Assembly (NCBI GenBank): GCA_030490835.1
Contig: CM059971.1
Span: forward strand, 1,364,001 to 1,428,000
Length of the DNA: 64,000 nt
Reading direction: 5' to 3'
DNA from: Annona cherimola
Taxonomy: Eukaryota > Streptophyta > Magnoliopsida > Magnoliales > Annonaceae
The position numbers and the translations under genes are program-made. Numbering within the stretch: position 1 is the first letter of the stretch; the number at the start of each line of letters is the position of its first letter. This document shows positions 1 to 11,392 of this stretch, piece by piece. The notes below the pieces were generated by a model. That model searched no databases. It had not been told where the DNA came from and was given only the letters and a program-made list of their open reading frames with translations.

Positions 1-2136
1 AATGGCTGCCAAAATTCTAAACAAACTTGGTCCAGCAAAGCACTTCTCAGATGCCACAATGAAAATAGATCAAAAATCAGCCCAAGTTGTGAGTACAGAA
101 CAGCGCATCACACCATATATCTTGCATGAAAGGAGTCCAACTCACATACATTCAGATATCTGTGGAGCCAAGGCTTTCATACCATCCCCCATGTTAAAGC
201 CCAAATTCCATTGATCCATCATATGCACGTCTCTTCACAAAATTTATACACATTTGATTTTAAAGATGCAAAATATAATTTTTCATTCTTCAATTGCGCC
301 ACAGCATTTCAATAAAGCACAAATCCCCATTTATCCACGAGCTCCAACACAGAAATAAATACAAATAGCCCATAGGACGTTACATATAAAGGCACCTCAC
401 CGGCCACATGCAAATCATATTCTATAACAGGCCTCACAAATAGCTCATCTTAATAGCAACCTCAAAAATGACACAAGTAGTAGAACAAGGGAACCACCAA
501 CACCATATTAACATGAAATGAATTAATATCATCAGTTGTTTATGTCCTCCATTGGATATACCATGTCTAGACCTGATAGTCTCTCATCCCATTTGATATG
601 ATAAGCTTGCACTCTCAATTCAAGTCATAGAAATCCTTGTCAACTTATGCTTCACCCGGATGATTATAACTGTAGTCCATCATAACTCATTAAGCTCCTC
701 AACAAACCTCCAACAGTCATTTCACTAATCAAGCTTTGTTCCCATCATAATAAAAATAGTTGTGAAACTGAATTTCATCAGCATAAAAATCTCTTACAAA
801 TTCACCAAATGAAACTACAATTCCAACTCATAATGTCGCCCTAAAGCATCCTTTCGATCTCCTCCAATTTAAGATAATGCTCATAGGTTGATGGAAAAGA
901 GACACAAAGCAGAGAGGTGAATTAGCTAAAATAAAAATCATGATGATAATACAACTACTTTAGGATAACTAACAACTATAACTTCAGAACTTGGGCTTAC
1001 TGCTTACCCTCTCCACTACTTTGCCAACAGGAAAAAGTCGAATGAGAAGGGAAACAAGGAGCCAATTTTATGCAACATACCATACGAACACTCTAGCATA
1101 CATTTGTCAGATTTCTTAAAAGATATGCATTCAGCAATACTTAGAATTTCTAGAAGCATCCAGATTTCACAGCCTCGTCGACCATCATAACCAAAGCTTC
1201 TATGATGCAGAAAATGATAATCCCATCATCATCATCATCATCATAACTTGTTTCCAACCTTTCAGTTGCATGGATTCTGTTGCATTATTCTATATGTACA
1301 GTCTTCAGTACTCTTTAACATTTTCATATTTGGTTTAATTACTTTTATCCATATTGTTTAGGTTTTTCTCTTATTTTTCTTGTTGCCTACAAAGCCAAAT
1401 CTATTAGAGGTGGTCTTGCTCTAATACCACTTGGAATACACAAACATAGAAAAGTGATCCTTGGCCGGCGAGTTGTGGGTTTCATACTGCAATATTATTC
1501 GCTTTCGCTTAACGACTCAACTGCACGATTTTATTTTAAAATATGTCACACTATGTTTATCCTGAGATCTACTTTTAAATATCTAGGAACTCTCTCCCTT
1601 TTTCAATGCAGGAGTGACTTCTCTACTGGCTTCTCTACTAAATCAGGCTTTCTACCCTCCGCCCTCTATAGTTTTGAAGGTCATCACAAATACTAAAAGT
1701 GATCAATTTTTGGTACTACTTAGTCTAAAATCTTATTTGATTCTTCATCTAGGTGCTTGCTATTATTAAAGTCACATTTTATATATTCAGTTTTTGTTCA
1801 ACTAATTCTAAAACTATTAAATCCTAGAGCATTTTCCACTTATTTAATTTTAAGTTTACTACTACTTTTGTTTCATCTATTAGGATTGTCATCTACAAAT
1901 AATATACACCTAAGTACTTCTTCTTGTAAATGTCCAATGAGTTTAACTACAACTAAAGTGAAAGATAACGACTTAAAGCTGAGCTTTGGTGCAAAACTAT
2001 TACAACTAGAAAATCACTTGAATCTCCACTCATGGTTCTTGCATTTGTTATAGCTAGGTTATATCTAAAAACATCGACATGTCTCTTGATAATTATTTTC
2101 TTTTCTAACACCTATATATATATATATATATATATA
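1..2136. other. Intergenic, no supported gene
   Basis: No convincing coding exon. On the minus strand around 140-260 two short frames could be the tail of a last exon, but no preceding exon could be joined to either. A reverse-complement primer-binding-site-like 12-mer, gctctaatacca, lies at 1418-1429; it differs at one base from the initiator-Met tRNA complement used by many plant LTR retrotransposons, but no LTR pair is evident. Bases 1020-1310 are one copy of a dispersed duplication whose partner is at 4338-4520. A (TA)n run occupies about 2113-2136. Confidence 0.5.
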
Positions 2137-2480
2137 GGGAACCGATCCTATGCAGTCCGCTGTAAAATGGACCCCACACATATTAGATTGTAATGAAACT
2201 TTATACACTCATTTATCCATATATAAATCATACTTTAGACGGTTTAGATGTTGAAAAAACCACTTTAAACTTGATATTTACATTAAACTATTTTATTACG
2301 TTGATTTTGCACCATTTTAAGATGAAGACTACACACATGTTGGATTTGGATGAAAATTGGTATGGTAATAAAGTGAACAATTCTAAATACAATGGGTGAG
2401 GTAGATTTATGGGAAATGATCAGGTGGGGCCCACAGTGCATGGACTGCACGGTGCAGTCGCATGCACTGGATCATTTCCC
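2137..2480. mobile_element. MITE inserted in a TA microsatellite
   Basis: A 344-bp element starts with gggaaccgatcc and ends with ggatcatttccc, imperfect inverted ends extended by a TGCAGTCC-type motif on both sides. Both flanks are (TA)n runs, consistent with a TA target or with preference for TA repeats. Its interior (about 2190-2350: an attagattgtaatgaaac block, then a long AT block) recurs in degenerate form near 17.2-17.45, 41.9-42.3, 61.8-62.05 and 63.4-63.6 kb, so it belongs to a dispersed family. No protein is encoded. The superfamily is not certain. Confidence 0.6.
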
Positions 2481-5048
2481 ATATATATATATATATATTG
2501 GGATGCTATCGTCTGCTCTTTTGAAATTGATAAAAACTGTCTTGGTTCTTTTTCTTCTTTTCGCACTTCTCAAATAATTGTCTAAGTAAGAAGATAACTT
2601 AAGGCTTCATTTGGCATTGTTTAATATGGGCAGCTTTCACTTGTCATTAATTATTTATGCACTTCTGCCGAAGCAATATTTTATTGTTTTTTATTTATGC
2701 TTTTTCAATCTGAAGTTAGAAGAAAAAACAGCAAAACCAAAAATGGTCCCACTACGCAGTGCCCTCTCTTTCATTGCGGCACTTATTGAGTCTAGTCCTC
2801 TAGGTTTGTCAATGTCCTCCCTGTGGGAAACATTGAGGGTAGTCATGCAAAAAATGATTGCCTGAATTATCAAATTAATACTTGATTTCAGTTTTTTAGA
2901 CAATATTGATCTTTCTTCAAATTTGTCAGGTATGAAGGCACTATGAGGAGAAAGTATTGGTACCTATTTAGAAGCAATTAACATCCGTGTCCATTGGTCA
3001 AACCTTATATGCATAGAGTCTAATCCCTTGAAATATTTTCTTCAGGAAACCAGAAATTTTTTAGCTATCAGGAAAACCAGTCTCTTCTTTGATTTTAAAG
3101 AGTTCTGTCAACAAACAGCAACATCCATAATAGTCAACCAGAAAATTCTTTTCGAAAAGTTTCCACTCTGCCAAGTCGAAACTGACACAGAAAAGGCACT
3201 GAGAGAGACAGACCGGTATTCTGTAAATACAACTCCCATTAGAAAGAATAAATGTCTGTAGTTCAGATTCTGCTGCACAAATGATACAACACTAATTGCT
3301 CATCGCGGATGCCTTTCTATAGGAAGTCTTACAATTGTCTTCAAACATGCATTTCAGGTGACAAAGTCACAGATATTTACAAGTTTGTCCACTCTAAGAA
3401 ACCCCTCTAGAATTGGAGAGAACACAATCCAGTTTAATTTCCAAGCTGCTAGGAATAGCACAGTAATTCTCACGCTTTTCCACAGGGAATGATTTCCGAG
3501 ATTTTCATGTTGAAACTCAACCAGAGACCCTACAGTCTTGAATAATAATAATAATAACAATAAAGTTGGGCCAACTAAAGGCAGATCCAAGCATCCAACT
3601 CCAAATGTTCCTATGCACAACATTCAAAGGACTTGAGTGGAGTTTAATTCATTCCAAATGAATGTTTTTCCTCAAAATACCAATAGTGAGCATTGTATAT
3701 ACTAAATCTTACACAAGTTCTTATCCCTTGGTTCATTGAGATCATACATATACATACATGTTGATAAACTGTGTATAGTATACCTGCCTGTGCTGTTTTA
3801 AGATTGTTTTAATTAACTTATACCCTTGTTTTCCTCCAACCAATTGTTATCCCTTAATCTACATATATTAGACTTTCTAAATTCCAATTTTCATGAATAA
3901 TAATGAAGATTTAGGGTCTCATTTGAGATATGAACAGTGACTCGTTTTTTCTCTTTAGTTAAGTCTCCAAAATATTTAGAAGGTAATGTCGTCTGTTTAG
4001 TTTTAAGACTGGTCATTTATGGCAACTTGACAGTGTGATTTGAACTGAACCATACTGTTTTCAGTTGCGAATTATATTTCACACTTTTTGGGTTCGAACA
4101 AGACTGAATCAACTCAGTATAATTCAACAATTCAATAGTAGTTGTACTATATCCGCTCTATCGGTGCAGACATTTTTAAAAATCATGTTTTTCATGTATT
4201 GTCACATGTTGGTTTTTTTTTTTTTTAGGCTACTTCCATTCCAAGTGCAGTTTGTTTGTGGTCTCCCTTTCTCCTTTCTCCTGCAATTACAGTGATGAAG
4301 GAACTTGCTTACAGAGCTAAAATTCATGGCATTTAGCTTTGCCAACAGAAAGAAGCCAAATGAGAAGGGAAACAAGAAGCTGATTTTATGCAACATACCA
4401 TATGAAAGCTCTAGCAAACATTTGTCAAAGTTCTTAATCAGCAGCAGCTGCTTCTGCTATTTTCCACCCATGTGTGATCAGTTGTATGGATCCTGTTGAA
4501 CCATTCTATACAATTATGAAAATTATGAACTACGTCTTTATTCACATTTTTTTGGATCTTCCTCTCATTTTCTTACCACCATATATTTGAATAAACTCAA
4601 CTCTCCTAATTTATGTCATTTCAAGCCTCTGTTTAACATAGCCCAAGCCACCTTAGTCTACTTTCCCTCATTTTATTACCTAGTTACCTTTAGAATAATT
4701 CAAATTACTTTGTTTCTTTTTTTTTTTTTTTTTACCACTCATCCACATGTTTGCTAAACTCATTCTTTGCATATTTTGTTTTTCATTTTGACCCATATAG
4801 CATAGCTGATTTAATTTGTCTTATAATTTTTTAAATTTAATTAAAACCCAACAATCATATGGTGTTCCAAGAAGTGTGTAAAGCACTCTAGTTTTCTCCA
4901 AAATCAAGGCATCAGACTGACAAAGTCTCTTCACTATGAGGAGATCACGAGGTACACTTGATGGCAATTATAGTCAACATCCGTATGACCCAAAACCCAG
5001 GCCAAATTCAAAGCAATGGCTACCCAGTTTACAACTATAAAACCTCAC
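2481..5048. other. Intergenic, includes a dispersed duplication copy
   Basis: AT-rich, with no gene I can support; the short frames here match no family I know. Bases 4338-4520 repeat 1020-1310: both contain tttgccaacag, then gagaagggaaacaag, then atgcaacatacca, then an acatttgtca block and a related ggat(t/c)ctgttg tail. A (AATAAT)n stretch is at 3541-3560. Confidence 0.5.
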
Positions 5049-5051
5049 TAA

Positions 5052-5341
5052 GGGTGTGTTTGTTTAGGGTAAAAAAGTGTCAACTAAAACTTTTCATTCT
5101 AAACTTTTCACTATCCATAACTACTTTATTTTTTAATTATTTTTTCACATTTTTCTATACAAACTACCTTACTTTTCAATCATTTCTACACATCTACCCA
5201 TACAACTAACCTATCTATTTTAACTTTATTCTCTTTACTCCTCATCATTACTCCTATTATATCACATCATTTTCTATTGATTTGACAACTTCTACTCAAA
5301 AAACTTTTCATCAAAAGTTTTACCTCCAACCAAACACACCC
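5052..5341. mobile_element. Tourist-like MITE with TAA target duplication
   Basis: A 290-bp AT-rich element with near-perfect ends gggtgtgtttg and caaacacaccc, flanked on both sides by TAA (5049-5051 and 5342-5344). A 3-bp TWA-type duplication with GGG...CCC ends is the signature of PIF/Harbinger (Tourist) MITEs. Subterminal blocks, aaaacttttc near one end and aaaagtttta near the other, extend the inverted symmetry. Related copies lie at 22505, 38538, 41349, 53764 and 63623. Confidence 0.85.
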
Positions 5342-5344
5342 TAA

Positions 5345-7034
5345 GAAAGCAAAAGAAAGGCTATATAATCAAGTGTCCACAAATCCGCTTTTTTTTCGTT
5401 CAGGAGTTCTTACTCACAGTGACTTGTGTATTCTTGTGCTCACCGTTCCTGACCCTCAACACTCCTTTTCACCCTATTAATAGAACCTACTTCCTACAGG
5501 ATTCTGGGTCTCAGTCAATTAAGTCAAGGCTCCGTTTCCACATCAATCTGACTTGCGTCTGTTGACCTCATGTTTTCTGACATCATTTAAGGGGTCATCA
5601 GCTTTTTTTTCTTCATTTTAATGTGTTTGGGTTAGTTTAATTGGGTGCACCAAATGCACACTTGGAAACTGAAGAAAAAGACACCCTAGGCATGCAACAC
5701 AAAAAAGGGCATTGTCAGACACTTATCAAGGAGCAAGAAGTATGCCTTGAACCTAGGTGCATACCTTAGCGAGCCTTAATGAATTAGGGGCCACATATTA
5801 GTTTATTTTCCACCATTACTACTCTGTCATCAATGAAATTCAAAATTTCTTCCCATCTATCTAGTGAAGCATACCATTACTTGCCAAAACATTTTTGTAA
5901 GGTTACTCATTTTAGCATTAGTTAGACTCCGTGGGAAGAAAAGAACAACGTAAATTGTTTGACACGAATCATTATCTTAAGCAACATAGCAGACCCAAAA
6001 AGTGCTTTTTTTTTCCTGAGAGACAGCAGACCCACTTAGTTGAAAAGAAGTTATAATGACGATCATCTTTAGCAGATCCAAGGGGCCGAAAAAGCTGAGT
6101 CCCCTGCCTAGAAATCATACTCTAGGCTGTTCAGATGGATACTCTGGAAGATGGGTTATAAACTGTGTACAACACGATGAGGAAGGAATGATATGAGAAA
6201 AACAAAATGATCACTCTTTGGTTCTACAAAGTTGTTGAATCATTAGACAATCTTGTTAGTCCTCTCTAGTTCCTAATCGCAATTGTGCACTGAATATATG
6301 AATTTTGTTAACTTGAACATGCTATAAATATTTACATATCTGGAAGTGAGCATATTATTGAACCAGAGAAAATCATGATCCATATAAAATCTAAATTTTG
6401 CTTTTTAGGTTTTGTAGATATCATGGTTAGTGTAGCCAATTGGATACACATTATTCTGTATCAAAGCCATTCATCAACCATGCAGGGTGCAACACCTTGC
6501 ATTCTCAAGGAGCTATATCAAGAAACAATGACTCTTGATGTGGCACAATCTCCTTTGGGAATGCACAGCTTTAGGTGTAAACAGTATTAATTAGACATAA
6601 TAACTTGTAAAGTCAGCAATTGTAGCTCCTGAATATGGCATTCAAATTTCATTCACACAATAATGCACGCAAACAAACAGAAGAAGAAGAGTCTTGGAGG
6701 CTTTCCATGATTACAGAAGTGAACAAGCCATCATGACACTGATGTTACATAACAATAACATGAGAATTGAACAAGTATGATCCACTGTGAGAAAATCAGC
6801 GATTGAAAACAATGGAAAATATAAATTTTCTGATACAAGAGCTGTATTAGTACTTCAAATTTTACATCAGTCAAATCTTCAACAATGTTTCTTTCCCGCG
6901 TACTATCTAAAATTTTAAACAGTGCCTTGATGAACCCATAAAGGGCAGATACACAGGAAATGAAAATGCAGTATAAAATCAAGGGGGTAAAAAAAGTAAC
7001 CCCCGTCTCCGGCAGAAGCAGGAGGGATGTCAAT
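5345..7034. other. Intergenic and 3' flank of the UPF0496 gene
   Basis: No gene supported. The part nearest 7034 is expected to hold the 3' untranslated region of the minus-strand UPF0496 gene. The frame running into this region from 7180 on the minus strand is a shadow of that gene's 3' end. Confidence 0.45.
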
Positions 7035-8303
7035 TCAATGATCTGAACCTGAAGATAAGGAATCAGGTGAAGAGCAGTACTTAGAAAAGCAAAAATGCGG
7101 TGGTGAAGGATCAGAGGTACGAGATTGGTGGAGAAATATCTGTTGCAAGAGAAGAGAGCGGGCCCTATTGACAGCAGCAAAGCAGAGGCAGATATGTTCT
7201 TCCAGATCCTTGAGCTGGTGGAGAAAATTGGACTGATTCTTCTGGAGCTGCTTCAACACCTCCTGAATTGGGTACATTTCCTTGCCTCGCAGCAAGCCCA
7301 GGCGGACGAGGATTTTGTCGCCCTCCACCGTCGCATGCAGCCTAGCCACAAGGCGGTCGATGGTGTCGAGATCGTTGTTGAGGACATACGTCCCTCTGGC
7401 CGCAGCGTCGAGCTGCGCAATGTGCTCGAGCTGCTGGTTGGCGAATCTGGTGGTGGGCAGGAATGTGAATAGAGGAGCAGCAAAGACGGCGGCGAGAGCG
7501 TGGGTGGTGGCGACTACGGCGGCCGATACAACGACCCCGACAGCGGTGCCGATGAGGCAGATGGCCGAGCAGCGATTGGCGCGGCTGGCAGCGCGGGCGC
7601 GGCGGCGAGCCTTGCGGAGGCGACGGTCGAGCTGGAGCTTGAGGTCGGAGAAGCAGCGGCGCATGTCCTGGAAGTCGGAGAGGGAGGGGAAGGGGTTGTC
7701 GCGGAGGTCGAAATCGGAGAGGGCGGAGAAAGCGAAGTCGAGCTGGGAAAGAGAGGAGAAATCGGGGGAGGGGGAGAGCGGGGGAAGGAGCTGGAGGAGG
7801 TCGTGGAGAGGGGCGTAGATGCTGCGGGCGCGGTCGATGGAACGCTGAAGAAGGAGGCAGAAACGGGAGGCATGCTCGCTGCTGTCGAAATAGGCGGAGA
7901 CGAGGCGGGTGAGATTGGTGAGGCGGGTGGATTGGAGGGCTTGATGGATGGAGTTGTGATTGGGATGGAGAATTTGATCGAGGAGGTGGGAGGAAGATGG
8001 GGAGGGAGGAGGAGAAGAAGAAGAGATGGGGAATTGGTGGAGCTTGTCCCAAATCTCAGTGTACGAGGAGGTTTGGACAGCTATGTTGTATTCTCTGCTG
8101 AGGTCGATGGTGGTTGTGGCTGTAGAAGCGGAAGTAGATTGGGAAAGAGGGGTCGATCCCGATCTTGATCTTGATGTTGGAGCGTCATCTTGGGAGGAAG
8201 AAGGAGATGATGATGATGATGATGTTTCTGTCCTTGCTGCTGCTGGTGGGGGAGCAGTAGGAGGAGGAAGAGGAGTAGCTTCTGTTGCTGTTGCTGTTGC
8301 TGT

Positions 8304-8362
<59 letters not shown>

Positions 8363-8480
8363 TTGCTGTTGCTGCTGCTGCTGCTGTTGGGGCTGTAGGC
8401 GGAGTAGGAGTGGATGTGTTGGAGGAGAAGCTTGTTTTGCTGCTGCGTCGGTTGCTGGTGTTGGAGAAAAAGCAGCGCAT
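7035..8480 (-). CDS. UPF0496 family protein (At3g19330-like)
   Basis: A single uninterrupted 481-residue frame. The N-terminal 120 residues are low complexity: an Ala/Thr alternation at about 31-68, then Pro- and Ser-rich stretches. The conserved part begins near residue 128 with SREYNIAVQTSSYTEIW, a recognisable UPF0496 block, followed by helices (ALQSTRLTNLTRLVSAYFDSS, about 181-201) and an Arg-rich segment at 284-303. A hydrophobic stretch at about 304-341 is the family's usual membrane segment pair. The C-terminal helical part (LDTIDRLVARL, KQLQKNQSNFLHQLKDLEEHI) is also typical. The molecular function of the family is not established. The start is the only Met upstream of the family block and follows a reasonable GAA context. 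The Ala/Thr tract is longer than I expect for the family. A transposon carrying a PPR fragment ends 147 bp upstream of the start. Confidence 0.88.
8278..8392. repeat. GCT/GTT trinucleotide repeat in UPF0496 coding sequence
   Basis: About 115 bp of interspersed GCT and GTT triplets on the plus strand. Read in the gene's minus-strand frame it encodes alternating Ala and Thr (GCA/ACA-type codons); one shifted frame gives a pure Gln run and another an Asn/Ser run. It lies inside the N-terminal low-complexity region and is length-changeable by slippage in units of three. Confidence 0.9.
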
Positions 8481-8816
8481 TTCTTCCTAATTTCTTGGGG
8501 AAGCGGGCAAAACAAGGCATTGAACTGCCGTCCTTTTGGTTTTTAATAATTAATTCGATCGATGCGGTCAAACGCAGGACAGATGCGACGCCACAGCTGC
8601 CATTGCTTCAGAAATCTAACTTCTAACGGAAAAATTGCGTCATAGACTCTCTAACTATGCGTATTGGCATTTTGGATCCCGATATTTGCGTATTAGCATT
8701 TTAGACTCACGGCGTCAAAAAATCAGCGTCTGCAGTTCGAAATGACGAAAATATCCATTGACTGTCACTTCTTCACTTAGCCATTTCATACACTATGGGC
8801 ACGGAATTTCCCATGA

Positions 8817-9611
8817 CTATGGGCCGCCGGATTCACTCCACAAGACCTCTCCAAAGCAATCTCCCTCCAAAAAGACCCCTACATCTCCCATCGCCTCTTC
8901 GACTGGGCTACCCAACAGCCCAGATTCAAGCATGACGTCTCCACCTTTCTCATCACCATCAAGAAGCTCGGCGCTTCGAAGCTCTACGAGCAGATGGATG
9001 CCGTCGTCAATCAAGCCCTTGCTATCCCTATCCCCTCCTTGGAGACCCTATTCAACACTGCCATCTATTTCTACATAGAGGCCCGAAAGCTCTCGCGGGC
9101 AATGACCATCTTCAAGCACATGAAGAAGAGCAAGGACCCCAATTCCCTCCCATCCGTGAGGACCTACAATCTCCTCTTCTCCGCTATGCTCAGTCGCGGC
9201 AGCAATTCATACATAAATCACATGTATATGCAGACAATTCGATGCCTGTTCAGGCAGATGGTTGATGATGCCATTGAGCCTGATATCTTCTACTTGAATT
9301 CTATGATAAAGGGGTATGTTCTCTCGCTTCACCTAAACGACGCTCTTCGTAACGACGCTCTTCGTATATTTCATCAAATGGGTGTTGTTTACAAGTGTTT
9401 GCTAAATGCATTTTCGTATGACTATCTGCTACATGGGCTTTGCGCACAAGGGCGATCAATGAATGCCATGGAGTTCTATAGTGAGATGAAGAGTAAAGAT
9501 TTTGTTCCAAGTGTGAAGGCTTATAACTCCCTTGTGAATTGTTTGGCTATTGCTGGCAAAGCTTTCACTAATCCGGTGGCCCATAGTGATGGGAAATTTC
9601 GTGGCCCATAG
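8817..9611 (+). pseudogene. Captured pentatricopeptide repeat (PPR) gene fragment
   Basis: An open frame runs from just after a stop at 8814-8816 inside the left TIR to a stop at 9609-9611 inside the right TIR. Its first ATG is at 8994 (205 residues from there); the roughly 60 codons before it are also PPR-type sequence (LSKAISLQKDPYISHRLFDWA, FLITIKKLGASKLYEQMDAVV). After it come recognisable PPR helices such as RTYNLLFSAMLSRG, DIFYLNSMIKGYVLSLHLNDALR, FSYDYLLHGLCAQGRSMNAMEFYSEMK and VKAYNSLVNCLAI. The sequence resembles the organellar PPR protein group of Arabidopsis At2g27800. The organelle-targeting N terminus, the true start and all later repeats are missing. The last residues (NPVAHSDGKFRGP) come from the transposon arm. 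No stop or frameshift interrupts the captured part. Most likely a truncated passenger; whether it is transcribed is unknown. Confidence 0.85.
9336..9365 (+). repeat. In-frame 15-bp tandem duplication in the PPR fragment
   Basis: aacgacgctcttcgt occurs twice head to tail (9336-9350, 9351-9365), adding NDALR a second time. PPR repeats have a fixed 35-residue period, so an extra five residues would disturb that repeat. It leaves the frame open. Confidence 0.9.
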
Positions 9612-9817
9612 TGGTATGAAATGGCTGAGTGAAGAAGCGGTAGTCAATGGGTATTCTCGTCATTTCGAACTATCAGACGCTGATTTTTTGACGCCGTGAG
9701 AGCGTGGGGGGTAAAATGCAAACGTCGAAACTTTTGGGGGTCTAAAATGCTAATACGCAAACATCGGGGTCCAAAATGCCAATACGCATAGTTAGAGGGT
9801 CTATGACGCAATTTTCC

Positions 9818-11392
9818 CCTTTCCACCTTACTTACCTTTTCTTTCTGCTTACTTTTCAGTGCTCTTTTAAAAATCTAATTTCCTGTTTCCCGTCTGCTTG
9901 TTTTGGAGCAAGCAGTCCAAATTTAAAAATCCAGTGACCTTTCTTTCCCCTTACTCATTCTTTTTAATTTTTAAAAGGAAAAATGGTTAGTCGTAACATT
10001 TGCTTTCAATTCCTAATATACTCATAATATTTTTAAAAAATTCATTTATACATATAATATTTCATCCTAAATTTCTACTGGACACATACAATCAAAATAA
10101 CCCTTAACTCCCAGTTGAAAAAACAATTTTACCCTTTCAAATTTTTCTAGTTGAAACGATATAACTCAAATATGATATTTGAATCATTTAATATCACATA
10201 TTAATAGTTTACCAATATTAACAGAGCTATATTACAGTCAAGTTATCTTAATTAAGAAATTATGAAATGATAAAATAATTTTTTTAATAGAGTAATTAAC
10301 AGCCGTTTTAACCTATGGATATGATAGGAATTTATGCTGAAATGTTATCCGAATAAAATAAATTTTAAAACGTTGTAGGTATAATAAGAATTATAAGAAA
10401 ATGCTAGGAGAGTATGAGAAATTCTTCCTTCTGGAAATCATTTATTTAATCTTTTCTTCCATATACCGGGTGGTCAGATATTAGTGTATGTTCAGCATTC
10501 AAGGCAGAGTTATGAACTTTACATAATAGACTACTTCTTGCACGAGTGCTAATTAAAACTTACTTGGAACTGGTGGCTCAAAATCAAAGATATAAGGTTA
10601 CAATCTTGAATTTGAGCTACAAATTGATCAGTATGTTATAAACTCTTACAAACTCATATAAGTATTCATGGCGTTTTATTTCATGATAGAAGAGGCATTA
10701 GCTAGCTTTGACTTGTCATCTGTATAGTTTAAATTCTTTTTTGAATATAGCTCTGGAACGTTAGCCTCCTTTACAATAAAAAAAAAAATACGTTTGTGAT
10801 TTGTCAGTTTTTTGAGTTTGTGTTTATATCCAAAAATAAGAACAGAACTTGTGGTCATACTTTAAGTAAACGCTTTTTAAATTATTTTTAAAAAAAAAAA
10901 AAAAAAATAGAAGGAAAATAATGTTAGTAGCATACGGGACAACGCTTAGCACTGTGATTCTTGGTATGAACATAAAAAATAATTACTCTCAAAAAAAAAA
11001 AACCTCAAAAAATAATAATAATAATAATAACATTACCATTTCAAATGCAATTTTGTAATATCAAAATCATAATTTAATGGCAATGTGTTTGGGTTGCCAA
11101 AAGTAATTGGTTCATGTAAACTAGAAGCATCATCCATGTCATAACAAAACCAAAACATTATCAATGTCATAATCAACTTAACAAGTGATGAAATTTTTAA
11201 GTACAACAAAAGCATCACCTTTTGAGTCTCAAATACAATTTGGTTCAATACCTTGCGGACAAGCACTATATAACAAGCAATCTACACAAATTCAATACCA
11301 GCACAAATTGAAAGTTTCTAATACCAACAAGATTCATCCATGATCAACATCACCACCACCTTTATTGCAAGATATTTGGCGACACCGCAATC
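9818..11392. other. Intergenic, no gene seen
   Basis: AT-rich sequence between the PPR-carrying element and the 3' end of the chitinase-like gene. It has a 16-nt A run near 10891 and an (AAT)n run near 11011-11030. Bases nearest 11392 probably contain the 3' untranslated region of the minus-strand chitinase-like gene. Confidence 0.45.

Larger units (their letters stand above)
8628..9817. mobile_element. Long-TIR element carrying a PPR gene fragment (Pack-MULE-like)
   Basis: About 1.19 kb flanked by long inverted repeats: 8628-8835 on the left and about 9567-9817 on the right. The left end ggaaaaattgcgtcatagac matches the reverse complement of the right end apart from one A. Similarity continues through gcgtattggcattttgga, cggcgtcaaaaaatcagcgt, agccatttcata and ctatgggcc. 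The right arm has about 40 bp absent from the left, just outside its ctcacggcgtc equivalent. Between the arms lies only a fragment of a PPR gene, its frame running into both arms. Long TIRs plus a captured host gene fragment are the hallmark of Pack-MULEs, but I could not identify a clean 9-bp target duplication (acttctaac against cctttccac, 5 of 9), so the superfamily stays provisional. Confidence 0.82.

Noticed and set aside
1418..1429. LTR retrotransposon primer-binding site on the minus strand
   Set aside because: 11 of 12 bases fit the initiator-Met site, but no LTR pair, polypurine tract or gag/pol sequence was found nearby.
7500..8490. Long plus-strand frames (7500-8168, 8026-8490) opposite the UPF0496 gene
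   Set aside because: They are shadows of GC-rich minus-strand coding sequence. Their products are Glu/Gly or Val/Ala repeats with no family match.
8758..9078. 106-residue plus-strand frame with Ser/Pro-rich product
   Set aside because: Out of frame with the PPR sequence it overlaps; PPR helices read only in the other frame.
8619..9826. 9-bp target duplication of the PPR-carrying element
   Set aside because: acttctaac and cctttccac agree at only five positions. Shifting the ends by one base does not help.
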